Of a stretch of DNA of 64,000 nt, positions 16,191-23,864 are shown piece by piece (the stretch's first letter is position 1; each line of letters starts with the position of its first letter). The DNA is taken from positions 433,944 through 497,943 of the forward strand of contig NZ_FMVF01000002.1 in NCBI RefSeq assembly GCF_900101895.1, given 5' to 3'. The translations under genes and the position numbers were made by a program. The notes below the pieces were generated by a model. The model had not been told where the DNA came from. It was given only the letters and a program-made list of their open reading frames with translations, and did no database searches. This stretch comes from Flavobacterium caeni (lineage in GTDB: Bacteria; Bacteroidota; Bacteroidia; Flavobacteriales; Flavobacteriaceae).

Positions 16191-16329
16191 GAAACTTTAA
16201 CAAAATGTACAGATTTTCTGTAACGGAGTGTCAATTTTATTTTGTTGGGATATACTTTCAACGCCCCCTTCCCTAGAGTAAAAATACCATTTTAAAAGTT
16301 TAGTCTGCTACAGAAAAACTGTAAATTTC
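16191..16329 (+). repeat. Dispersed ~138-bp element with inverted ends, copy 2
   Basis: It starts GAAACTTTAACAAA, has a left end TACAGATTTTCTGTAAC, a body with TTTTATTTTGTTGGGATATAC and CCCCCTTCCCT, and a right end TACAGAAAAACTGTAAATTTC complementary to the left. It is very close to copy 3 at 48154. It lies between two divergent genes (MFS and the DUF1684 gene) and fills much of the 356-base gap. Confidence 0.85.
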
Positions 16330-16390
16330 AAACCCACTTCAAGATTTTAAAACCCCAACAAAAACAGCATGAATCAACCGTCAATTTTCT

Positions 16391-16398
16391 TATTTTTG
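16391..16398 (+). promoter_or_regulatory. -7 box TATTTTTG
   Basis: A perfect TAnnTTTG match 15 bases before ATG 16414. It rules out the longer start at 16369 for the DUF1684 gene. Confidence 0.55.
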
Positions 16399-16413
16399 CA
16401 CAAACGAACCGCC

Positions 16414-17016
16414 ATGAAAAAAGCCTTCCTGCTTGTCTTTGGATTGCTGCCTTTGCTGGGCTTTGCGCAAGAGCAATTCGACGAGGTCAAGGTGCAGGTG
16501 TTCCAAAACGAACTCACGACCGAATTTGCCGATTCACTCAAAAGTCCGCTGACCAAGGAAGACCGCCTCGCATTCCACGGTCTCGATTTCTACGCGCCCG
16601 ATGCGAAGTATTTTGTTTTGGCCGATTTCAAGCGCACCAAAAAGGAAAAGCCTTTCAAGATGAAAACCTCGACCGACCGTTTGCCGACCTACGTTAAGTA
16701 TGGCGAGTTGACGTTTGTATTGGATGGCAAAACTTGCAAACTCAACGTCTATCAGAACCTCGAGTTGATCAAGAGAAAAGGATATAAAGATCATTTGTTT
16801 TTGCCGTTTTCCGATTTGACGAGCGGCAACGAAACCTACATCGGCGGGCGCTACATCGATTTGCGGATTCCAAAAGGCGACAAAATTGCCATCGATTTCA
16901 ACCAGGCCTACAACCCGTATTGCGCGTACAACCACAACTATTCGTGTCCGATTGTGCCGCTCGAGAATGATTTGCAGGTAGAAATAAAAGCGGGCGTTAA
17001 AAAATTCCACGATTGA
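16414..17016 (+). CDS. DUF1684 secreted/periplasmic protein
   Basis: This 200-residue protein has a clear signal peptide (KKAFLLVFGLLPLLGFAQ) and the DUF1684 hallmark at its end, FNQAYNPYCAYNHNYSCPIVP. The biochemical role of DUF1684 is unknown. Its stop codon overlaps the start of the TatD gene (TGATG), so both are co-translated, although TatD proteins are cytoplasmic. Confidence 0.88.
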   Translation: MKKAFLLVFGLLPLLGFAQEQFDEVKVQVFQNELTTEFADSLKSPLTKEDRLAFHGLDFYAPDAKYFVLADFKRTKKEKPFKMKTSTDRLPTYVKYGELTFVLDGKTCKLNVYQNLELIKRKGYKDHLFLPFSDLTSGNETYIGGRYIDLRIPKGDKIAIDFNQAYNPYCAYNHNYSCPIVPLENDLQVEIKAGVKKFHD

Positions 17017-17669
17017 TGTACGTCAATTTGCACACGCACCGGTTTACAGATGATCCAAATATTTTGGAGGTGGTGAACCAATATCCGCGGGAGTTTGACG
17101 CGACGATTCCGCAGTATTCGATGGGCATCCACCCGTGGTACATCGATGAAAGTTGGATTGAAGCGGATTTGCAGATCATTGAAGGTAAATTGCAAACAAA
17201 CAATTGTTTAGCAGTTGGTGAATGTGGATTGGACAAACGCATCGAAGTACCGATGGAATTGCAACAATCGGTGTTCGACAAGCAATTGGCATTGGCCGAA
17301 AAATACAAAAAGCCCGTCGTGATCCATTGCGTCGCTGCATTCCAGGAATTGGTTGAAACCAAAAAGAAAATGAATATTTCCGTGCCGATGATCGTTCACG
17401 GATTTTCGAAGAACGAACAAGTCGCACGGCAATTGCTCGACAACGGATTCTACCTTTCGTTCGGGAAATATTTGTTGCGCAATCCCGAATTGGAAGGCGT
17501 TTTTAAAATGGTTCCCGACGACCGGCTTTTTCTCGAAACCGATACTGTAGAGGAATCGATTGTCGAGGTTTGCGAATTGGCGGCCAAATACAAACAAACG
17601 TCGGTTGAAGCGTTGAAAGAATTGATCCATTTGAATTTTAGGCAAGTGTTTCAAAAGGAGGTGCGTTAG
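17016..17669 (+). CDS. TatD-family metal-dependent hydrolase
   Basis: This 217-residue TIM-barrel hydrolase is short for TatD (usually ~255). It has the N-terminal HTH metal motif (NLHTHRF), a VGECGLDKRI segment with the bridging glutamate, VIHCVAAFQELVE, the MIVHGFSKN histidine and the LFLETDT aspartate, so all metal ligands are present. Family members act as DNases or D-aminoacyl-tRNA deacylases. The start is the ATG overlapping the preceding stop. Confidence 0.85.
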   Translation: MYVNLHTHRFTDDPNILEVVNQYPREFDATIPQYSMGIHPWYIDESWIEADLQIIEGKLQTNNCLAVGECGLDKRIEVPMELQQSVFDKQLALAEKYKKPVVIHCVAAFQELVETKKKMNISVPMIVHGFSKNEQVARQLLDNGFYLSFGKYLLRNPELEGVFKMVPDDRLFLETDTVEESIVEVCELAAKYKQTSVEALKELIHLNFRQVFQKEVR

Positions 17670-17682
17670 CGATTGCAGCGAA

Positions 17683-17817
17683 AATCCTTTCTCGGAGCGC
17701 AGCGTAGAGAAAGATTGTAGCGGAAAGCGCGGCCGCGCCGATAAACTTGATAGAAGACAAAACGCCGTGCGCGGCAACGCCAATAAAAAATAAAAATAAA
17801 TAATAAACAATAAACAA
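17683..17817 (+). repeat. Dispersed GC-rich repeat upstream of tcdA
   Basis: It has the same order as at 13832-13990 read in the gene direction: GGAAAGCGCGGCCGCGCC, spacer, GCGCGGCAACGCC, then A/T-rich AATAAAAAATAAAAAT up to the start codon. The outer part includes two GAGAAAG/CTTTCTC complementary segments. Confidence 0.6.
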
Positions 17818-18534
17818 ATGCCCGAATGGACCGAAAGAGCCGAATTGCTCTTCAAAAAAGAAGGACTTGAAAAATTAAAAAATGCCAACGTATTGATCGT
17901 GGGCGTGGGCGGCGTAGGCTCGTTTGCGGCCGAATTCATTGCGCGTGCGGGCGTCGGCAAAATGACGATCGTGGACGGCGATGTGGTCGATATCACGAAC
18001 ATCAACCGCCAATTGCCTGCGTTGCATTCGACAGTGGGACAACCGAAAATAGACATTGTCGGCGACCGTTTGATGGACATCAATCCGGAGTTGCAATTGA
18101 CCAAGATTCGCGAATTCCTCGAACCCGAACGCGCATTCGAGATCGTGACCAAGGATTTCGATTTCGTCATGGATTGCATTGACAGCGTCACGCCGAAACT
18201 CAACCTGATCAAGGCGTGTAAGCGCAAGAAAGTGAAGATTATTTCGTCGATGGGCGCGGGCGGAAAATCGGATCCGAGCAAAGTAAAAGTCGCCGATATT
18301 TCGAAAACCGAGAATTGTTACCTCGCCAAATTCATCAAGAAACGCCTGCGCGCCGAGAAAATCGACAAGGGCGTCAAGGTCGTTTTTTCTTCAGAAATCC
18401 AAGACCCGACAAGCCTTCGCAAAACCGACGGCAAGAATTTCAAGAAATCGTTTTACGGCACCAACAGCTATATGCCGGGATTGTTCGGGTTGCACGCCGC
18501 AGGCTACGTCATCCGCGGAATTTTAAAGAAATAA
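17818..18534 (+). CDS. tcdA: tRNA threonylcarbamoyladenosine dehydratase TcdA
   Basis: This 238-residue E1/ThiF-like protein has the nucleotide-binding glycine loop VLIVGVGGVGSFAAEFIARAG, then IVDGDVVDITNINRQ and later VMDCIDSVTPKLNLI. TcdA uses ATP to cyclise t6A37 of ANN-decoding tRNAs to ct6A. The length and motif order fit TcdA better than ThiF/MoeB (the CxxC zinc pair is absent). It is preceded by a repeat-derived leader. Confidence 0.88.
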   Translation: MPEWTERAELLFKKEGLEKLKNANVLIVGVGGVGSFAAEFIARAGVGKMTIVDGDVVDITNINRQLPALHSTVGQPKIDIVGDRLMDINPELQLTKIREFLEPERAFEIVTKDFDFVMDCIDSVTPKLNLIKACKRKKVKIISSMGAGGKSDPSKVKVADISKTENCYLAKFIKKRLRAEKIDKGVKVVFSSEIQDPTSLRKTDGKNFKKSFYGTNSYMPGLFGLHAAGYVIRGILKK

Positions 18535-18620
18535 GTTTAATCGTGTAATCGGTTAATCGTTTAACCGATGCATTCTTACGAGATTCGATTAAACGATTAA
18601 ACAGTTCAACGATTAAACAA

Positions 18621-19277
18621 ATGGTAAAAACAGTCATTTTCGACATGGACGGCGTCATCGTAGACACCGAACCCGTGCACCACTACGCGTTTCACGAGCA
18701 TTTCAAAATCCTGAACATCGACGTTTCGCCCGAAATGTACCATTCGTTTACGGGCAATTCGACCAAAAATGTCTACGAACGCATCAAGGAACATTTTGCG
18801 ATCGAGGACGAGGTCGAGAAGCTCATCGACATCAAACGCGCGTTGTTCAGCGAGGCGTTCGACAAGAAGGAGGATTTGTTTTTGCTCGAAGGCGTGGAAA
18901 AATTAATCAAGGATTTGCATGCCAATGGGGTTCAGCTCATTTTAGCATCTTCATCGGCCAAGGTCACGATCGGCGGGATTTTCAAGCGTTTTGATTTGTA
19001 TCCGTATTTTTCGCACATCGTCAGCGGCGAAGATTTTCCGAAGTCGAAACCGCATCCGGCTATTTTTGAGCATGCGTCGTCGTTGTCTGTTGCGCCAAAG
19101 AATGAATGTATTGTGATCGAAGACAGCACCAATGGAATCAAAGCCGCGAAAGCCGCAGGTTTGTATTGTATTGGCTACGACAGTTTCCATTCGAAATTGC
19201 AGGATTATTCCGAGGCGGATTTGGTCATTCAACATTTCGACGAATTAAGTTACGAGAAAGTGCGGGATTTGATTTGA
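18621..19277 (+). CDS. HAD-family phosphatase (beta-phosphoglucomutase-like)
   Basis: This 218-residue protein has motif I VIFDMDGVIVDTEP, motif II LASSSAK, a downstream lysine in FPKSKPHPAIF and motif III IVIEDSTNGIKAAKAAG. The helical cap between motifs I and II fits the PGM-like subfamily. It could act on a sugar phosphate or nucleotide. The substrate is undefined. The 86-base gap upstream is built of repeated TTAATCG/CGATTAA words that can pair with each other. Confidence 0.88.
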   Translation: MVKTVIFDMDGVIVDTEPVHHYAFHEHFKILNIDVSPEMYHSFTGNSTKNVYERIKEHFAIEDEVEKLIDIKRALFSEAFDKKEDLFLLEGVEKLIKDLHANGVQLILASSSAKVTIGGIFKRFDLYPYFSHIVSGEDFPKSKPHPAIFEHASSLSVAPKNECIVIEDSTNGIKAAKAAGLYCIGYDSFHSKLQDYSEADLVIQHFDELSYEKVRDLI

Positions 19278-19357
19278 TTGATTTTTTATTATTTATTGCT
19301 ATTGTTTATTACTACGGAATAATGTTAGGAGGAATAAATAATAACAATAAAAAATAA
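19278..19357. terminator. A/T-rich inverted repeat between convergent genes
   Basis: TTGATTTTTTATTATTTATT is mirrored by AATAAATAATAACAATAAAAAATAATCAA within the 80-base gap, a likely bidirectional terminator for the HAD and photolyase genes. Confidence 0.55.
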
Positions 19358-20638
19358 TCAATTAACCGCCTCTTTGTACACTTTGAGACACCGTTCGCGT
19401 GCTTCCTTGTGATCGACCATCGGCGGCGAATAATCCAAAGTTTCCAATTCCGGAACCCAATGGCGGATGTATTGCAAGTCTTTGTCGAATTTCTTGGCTT
19501 GTTCGGTCGGGTTGAAAATCCTGAAATACGGCGCCGCATCTACGCCGCTTCCCGCGGCCCATTGCCAATTCCCGATGTTGGACGATTGCTCGTAATCCAA
19601 CAACTTTTCGGCAAAATACGCCTCGCCCCAACGCCAATCAATCAACAAGTGCTTGCACAAGAAACTCGCGACCACCATGCGCACGCGGTTGTGCATAAAT
19701 CCCGTCGCATTGAGTTCGCGCATGCCGGCGTCGACAATCGGGTAGCCGGTTTGGCCCATGCACCACTTTTCGAACTCCTTTTCGTTGTTGCGCCATTTGA
19801 TGTTGTCGTAGGCCGGACGGAAACTTTTGGTGACCGTTTCGGGGAAATGCCACAGGATTTGCATGAAGAATTCGCGCCAAATCAGTTCGTTCAAATACGT
19901 TTTGTTGGTGAAACCGTTGGCTTTTTCGACGACCTTTCTAATGCTGACCGAGCCAAAGCGCAAATGAACGCCGAGTTTGGACGTTGGTTTGGACGGGAAA
20001 TTGCGCGTGGCTTCGTAGTGTTCGATCATGTTTTTCGACAAATCGAAGTCGGGAATTTCAATGTCGGATTTTTGAAAATCGATGTCGGCCAGATCCAAAA
20101 ATGAATAATTGTGTTTGATGAAATTTTGAAGCTTGGTTTCTGACGGATAGCATATTAAATCCGATTGATTAAAGCGTTCTTTCCAACGATTCGAGTAGGG
20201 CGTGTACACGACATACGGCTTGCCATCGTCTTTGACCACGTCGTCCTTTTCAAAAATCACTTGGTCCTTGAAGGTCTTGAATTCGACATTTTTGGATTGG
20301 AGGAATTTTTCGATCGCTGCGTCGCGTTTACGCGCGTAGGGTTCGTAATCGTGGTTCGTGTACACCGCGGTGATTTCATTTTCGCGAACGAGTTTTTGAA
20401 ATGCCGATTCGGGTTCATCGTGAAAAACCGCGAGCGAACGGTGGTGTTTGTGCAATTCAATGTTGATGTTCGAGAGCAATTGTGCAATGAATGTCACGCG
20501 CGCATCGTCCTTGGACAATTCCGCGAGTATGTTTTGGTCGAAGATAAATACCGGTAAAACCGGTCCATCGACCAGGGCCTCGAACAACCCGCGGTTGTCC
20601 TCGAGCCGTAAATCGCGTCTAAACCAAAAGATGTTCAT
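19358..20638 (-). CDS. phr: Deoxyribodipyrimidine photolyase (class I, CPD-type)
   Basis: This 426-residue protein starts MNIFWFRRDLRLEDNRGLF, the antenna-domain signature. The C-terminal FAD domain has GVHLRFGSVS, NELIWREFFMQILWHFP, GYPIVDAGMRELNATGFMHNRVRM and WQWAAGSGVDAAPYFRIFNP. It should repair cyclobutane pyrimidine dimers using blue light. The tryptophan-rich electron-transfer region is present, and the QWAAGSGVDAAPYFRIFNP segment favours photolyase over cryptochrome. Confidence 0.92.
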   Translation of the reverse strand: MNIFWFRRDLRLEDNRGLFEALVDGPVLPVFIFDQNILAELSKDDARVTFIAQLLSNINIELHKHHRSLAVFHDEPESAFQKLVRENEITAVYTNHDYEPYARKRDAAIEKFLQSKNVEFKTFKDQVIFEKDDVVKDDGKPYVVYTPYSNRWKERFNQSDLICYPSETKLQNFIKHNYSFLDLADIDFQKSDIEIPDFDLSKNMIEHYEATRNFPSKPTSKLGVHLRFGSVSIRKVVEKANGFTNKTYLNELIWREFFMQILWHFPETVTKSFRPAYDNIKWRNNEKEFEKWCMGQTGYPIVDAGMRELNATGFMHNRVRMVVASFLCKHLLIDWRWGEAYFAEKLLDYEQSSNIGNWQWAAGSGVDAAPYFRIFNPTEQAKKFDKDLQYIRHWVPELETLDYSPPMVDHKEARERCLKVYKEAVN

Positions 20639-20753
20639 CGTTGTACGAATATTAACTGGACCAATTTAAAAATGTCTCCCCACAATGTAGCATCGGTGAG
20701 GCCCAAAGCTAGCGAATTAAGTATTAATTAACATATTCGGCCTGTCGAATTTG

Positions 20754-20761
20754 TAAATTTG
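20754..20761 (+). promoter_or_regulatory. -7 box TAAATTTG
   Basis: A perfect TAnnTTTG match 25 bases upstream of the DUF2911 gene start. Confidence 0.5.
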
Positions 20762-20786
20762 GGCGATAACAAAAACCCAATAACTT

Positions 20787-21632
20787 ATGAAAAAAATAGT
20801 ATGTTTCGTGGCCGCATGTTTGGCAACCGTAGCCGTCGAGGCGCAAATCAAAACGCCGGCGCCCAGCCCAGCCGCAACGGTCAAACAAACGGTTGGCTTG
20901 ACCGATGTCGAAATCAAGTATTCGCGTCCGAGCATGAAAGGCCGCAAGATTTTTGGCGACCTGGTCCCTTTCGGGAAGATGTGGCGCACCGGCGCAAACA
21001 AAAACACCACCGTTTCGTTTAGCGAAGATGTCGTGATCGACGGCAAGACGCTCAAAAAAGGCGAGTATGCAATTTTCACCACGCCAAAGGCAGACAGTTG
21101 GGATGTCTACTTTTACAGCGATACCGAAAACTGGGGAACGCCAGAGGAGTGGAGCGATGCCAAGGTCGCGGTCAAGACCACGGCACAGTCTGAGATGATC
21201 AACCGCAATGTAGAATCGTTTACCGTAGGGGTCAACAACCTCGACAACAATTTTGGCGTACTCGAATTGTCTTGGGAAAAAACCGTCGTCCCGGTCAAGT
21301 TTGAGGTGCCTACGAACAAGACCGCCATGGCGAGCATCGAAAAGGTCATGAACGGTCCGTCTTCGCAGGAGTATTTCGCGTCGGCGCAGTACCTGTACCA
21401 GTCCAACGGCGACATGAACAAGGCGCTCGGCTATGCGAACAAGGCCGTTGAGCTCGACAAAAACAACGCGTTTTGGATGTACCGTATGAAATCGTTGATC
21501 CAAGCCAAATTGGGCGACAAAAAAGGCGCGATCGAAACCGCCAAGAAGTCGTTGGCCATGGCCGCCGAAGCCAAGAACGCCGATTACGTCAAGATGAACA
21601 ATGAGAGTATTGCCGAGTGGAGCAAGAAGTAA
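20787..21632 (+). CDS. DUF2911 secreted protein with C-terminal TPR-like helices
   Basis: This 281-residue protein has a signal peptide (KKIVCFVAACLATVAVEAQ). The DUF2911 domain (about 40-185) is marked by YSRPSMKGRKIFGDLVPFGKMWRTGANKNT and the EYAIFTTPKADSWDVYFY segment. The last ~90 residues form helical repeats (SAQYLYQSNGDMNKALGYANKAVELD) like one or two tetratricopeptide units. The family is common in Bacteroidetes, with unknown function. A weak hairpin with a T-run follows at about 21660-21696. Confidence 0.88.
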   Translation: MKKIVCFVAACLATVAVEAQIKTPAPSPAATVKQTVGLTDVEIKYSRPSMKGRKIFGDLVPFGKMWRTGANKNTTVSFSEDVVIDGKTLKKGEYAIFTTPKADSWDVYFYSDTENWGTPEEWSDAKVAVKTTAQSEMINRNVESFTVGVNNLDNNFGVLELSWEKTVVPVKFEVPTNKTAMASIEKVMNGPSSQEYFASAQYLYQSNGDMNKALGYANKAVELDKNNAFWMYRMKSLIQAKLGDKKGAIETAKKSLAMAAEAKNADYVKMNNESIAEWSKK

Positions 21633-21696
21633 TTATGAGTTATGACTGACTCGTATTGATAGAAAAGGGATGGGTTTTTACTCGTTCCTTTTTTTT

Positions 21697-21886
21697 AACC
21701 GCAAAGTTTGGGAGTTTTCGCAAAGCGCGCAAAGCTTGGGGAATAATTAGAAAGGAAGGATATTTAAAAAAACCGCAAAGTTTGGGAGTTTTCGCAAAGC
21801 GCGCAAAGCTTGGGGAATAATTAGAAAGGAAGGATATTTAAAAAAACCGCAAAGTTTGGGAGTTTTCGCAAAGCGCGCAAAGCTTA
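21697..21886. repeat. 74-bp tandem repeat, 2.5 copies
   Basis: Units start at 21697, 21771 and 21845. Each begins AACCGCAAAGTTTGGGAG and includes TTCGCAAAGCGCGCAAAGCTT. The first two are full and apparently identical, the third is cut. The CGCAAAG words belong to an intergenic repeat type also seen near 46240 and after 63679. The 403-base gap before the symporter stop is fully explained by these repeats and the duplicated tail. Confidence 0.9.
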
Positions 21887-21889
21887 GCG

Positions 21890-21999
21890 ACCTTTGCGAA
21901 TCACTTTGCGTCTTTGCGGTAAATTTAGCATCGGCTGTGGTTTTCGACTTCACAAACGTCTGCGCAATGATCGACAACACGATCGCGAGTATCGTCCAG
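21890..21999 (-). pseudogene. Duplicated 3' end of the sodium/solute symporter gene
   Basis: This segment is a ~110-bp tandem copy of 22000-22109. On the minus strand it still encodes the last ~23 residues of the symporter with conservative changes (VLSIIAQTFVKSKTTADA against VLSVMAQTFVKSKTTADA), but a one-base loss removes the stop codon. No start exists, so it is a non-functional fragment. The flanking ACCTTTGCGAATCACTTTG block is duplicated with it. Confidence 0.85.
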
Positions 22000-22035
22000 A
22001 CCTTTGCGAATCACTTTGTGTTTTTGCGGTAAAAT

Positions 22036-23757
22036 TTAAGCATCAGCTGTGGTTTTCGACTTCACAAACGTCTGCGCCATCACCGACAACACGATCGCGA
22101 GCATCGCCCCGATAAAGTTGAGCCACAAATAACCCAGTTTTTCTTCGCCCTTGGGTTGGATGTGGATAAAGAAATAGTAAATGTACAACACAACGCTTTG
22201 GCTCACGGCCGCACCCCAAAACATGGCGTTGGCCTTGACATATTTGATGTAGAATCCCACCAGGAAGATGCCGAGCACCGTGCCGTAAAAAATCGAACCG
22301 ATGATGTTCACAAGCTGGATCAGGTTTTCGAACAACGTGCCGACACACGCAAACAGGATCGCGATCACGCCCCACATCAGCGTAAAGAACTTGGTCGCGT
22401 TTACAAAATGACGCTCGTTTTTGTGGCCTTTGACATTGCGTTTGTAAATGTCGATGGCCGTGGTCGACGCAAGCGCGTTGATGCCCGACGCCGTAGAAGA
22501 CATGGCCGCCGACAAGATCACCGCGAGCAACAAACCGATCAGGCCCTTGGGCAGGTAGTTCAGGATGAAATGGATGAACACATAGTCCTTGTCGTTGGTC
22601 TCCGATTTGGGGTCGGCCTTGGCGATGAGCTCGCGCGCCTCCTCGCGTAAGTCGTTTTCCTTGCTCGACAAAGCCACCAGTTCCTTGCGCAGTATGGGGT
22701 TGTCGTAGTTCTGGTTGAGGTGGTCCATGTAGAGCAGGTTGATCTCTTTCTTGGCCTCGGACAATCGTTCGAGTTTGTTCTCGAGCAGGCGGTATTCATT
22801 GCGGTATTTGGAATTTTCAACCGTCGTCTTGTTGTTCGGATTAAAATTGAGCGGTACCGGATTGAATTGAAAAAACACAAACACCATCACCCCAATGAGC
22901 AGGATAAAGAACTGCATCGGGACTTTCAAGAAACCGTTCATGATGAGCCCCATCTGGCTTTCGCGCACCGATTTGCCCGACAGATAACGGCCCACCTGCG
23001 ATTGGTCTGTCCCAAAATACGACAACATCAAGAAGAAGCCGCCCGTGATGCCGCTCCAAAACGTATAGCGCGTTTCGGGATCGTACGAGAAATCGACGAT
23101 GTCCATTTTGTCGTTGGCCCCGGCAATGTGTAGCGCGTTGCTCAGCGTCATGTCGTTGGGGAGCAGGTGCAGGATCAGGAAGAACGTCAGGAACATGCCC
23201 GTCATGATCACGAACATCTGCTGCTTTTGTGTGACGTTCACCGCCTTGGTGCCGCCCGCGAACGTGTAGATGATCACCAATACGCCGATAATCACGTTCA
23301 TCAGCGTCAAGTTCCAGCCGAGTAACGCCGACAGGATGATGGCCGGCGCATAAATCGTCAATCCCGTGCCCAGTCCGCGTTGCACCAGGAACAGGATCGA
23401 GGCCAGTGACCGCGTCTTGAGATCGAAACGTTGCTCCAAATATTCATAGGCCGTAAACACCCTGAGTTTGTGGTAAATCGGGATGAAGGTATAGCAGATA
23501 ACGACCATCGCAATCGGCAACCCGAAGTAAAATTGCACGAACCCCATGCCGTCGTGGTAGGCCTGGCCCGGCGTCGACAAAAAGGTAATGGCGCTGGCCT
23601 GCGTGGCCATGACCGACAGGCCCACTGTCCACCAGGGTGTTTCGTTACTGCCCAGGATGTAGTCCTCGACATTTTGACTGCCGCGCGTTTTCCATACGCC
23701 ATAAACGACGATGAACAAAAGCGTGACGCAGAGTACGATCCAATCTATCTGTTGCAT
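22036..23757 (-). CDS. Sodium:solute symporter (SSS family)
   Basis: This 573-residue transporter has about 13 membrane helices. Signatures include the early ETPWWTVGLSVMATQASAITFLSTPGQAYHDG region and the NINALAST-like ASGINALASTTAIDIYK segment. A charged ~70-residue loop (about 325-410) separates two helices, common in flavobacterial members. It probably takes up a sugar, amino acid or organic acid with Na+. The start at 23757 overlaps the stop of a 33-residue gene (TGATG), so I reject the longer frame. It lies in an operon with the PIG-L deacetylase. Confidence 0.9.
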   Translation of the reverse strand: MQQIDWIVLCVTLLFIVVYGVWKTRGSQNVEDYILGSNETPWWTVGLSVMATQASAITFLSTPGQAYHDGMGFVQFYFGLPIAMVVICYTFIPIYHKLRVFTAYEYLEQRFDLKTRSLASILFLVQRGLGTGLTIYAPAIILSALLGWNLTLMNVIIGVLVIIYTFAGGTKAVNVTQKQQMFVIMTGMFLTFFLILHLLPNDMTLSNALHIAGANDKMDIVDFSYDPETRYTFWSGITGGFFLMLSYFGTDQSQVGRYLSGKSVRESQMGLIMNGFLKVPMQFFILLIGVMVFVFFQFNPVPLNFNPNNKTTVENSKYRNEYRLLENKLERLSEAKKEINLLYMDHLNQNYDNPILRKELVALSSKENDLREEARELIAKADPKSETNDKDYVFIHFILNYLPKGLIGLLLAVILSAAMSSTASGINALASTTAIDIYKRNVKGHKNERHFVNATKFFTLMWGVIAILFACVGTLFENLIQLVNIIGSIFYGTVLGIFLVGFYIKYVKANAMFWGAAVSQSVVLYIYYFFIHIQPKGEEKLGYLWLNFIGAMLAIVLSVMAQTFVKSKTTADA

Positions 23758-23858
23758 CAGGCGAACATTTCCATGATGAGACAAAACAGCAGGATGTAGA
23801 TCGCATTGGCGACCAGTACCCACGTGTAACTTTTTTTCCAGACGGTGGTTTTACGCAT
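23757..23858 (-). CDS. 33-residue membrane peptide coupled to the symporter
   Basis: This short gene reads MRKTTVWKKSYTWVLVANAI and ends LMEMFA-like (LIMEMFA), a basic N-terminus followed by one hydrophobic helix. It starts six bases after the PIG-L stop and its stop overlaps the symporter ATG. Exact nesting in the operon and sensible composition support it as real. I believe similar tiny proteins precede SSS transporters in other flavobacteria, but cannot verify this. It might be a small transporter subunit, like those known for some solute transporters. Confidence 0.75.
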   Translation of the reverse strand: MRKTTVWKKSYTWVLVANAIYILLFCLIMEMFA

Positions 23859-23864
23859 GATTTT

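Noticed and set aside
21747..21980. 77-codon minus-strand frame
   Set aside because: It translates the duplicated symporter tail and then the 74-bp repeats. It is kept only as a pseudogene fragment at 21890-21999.
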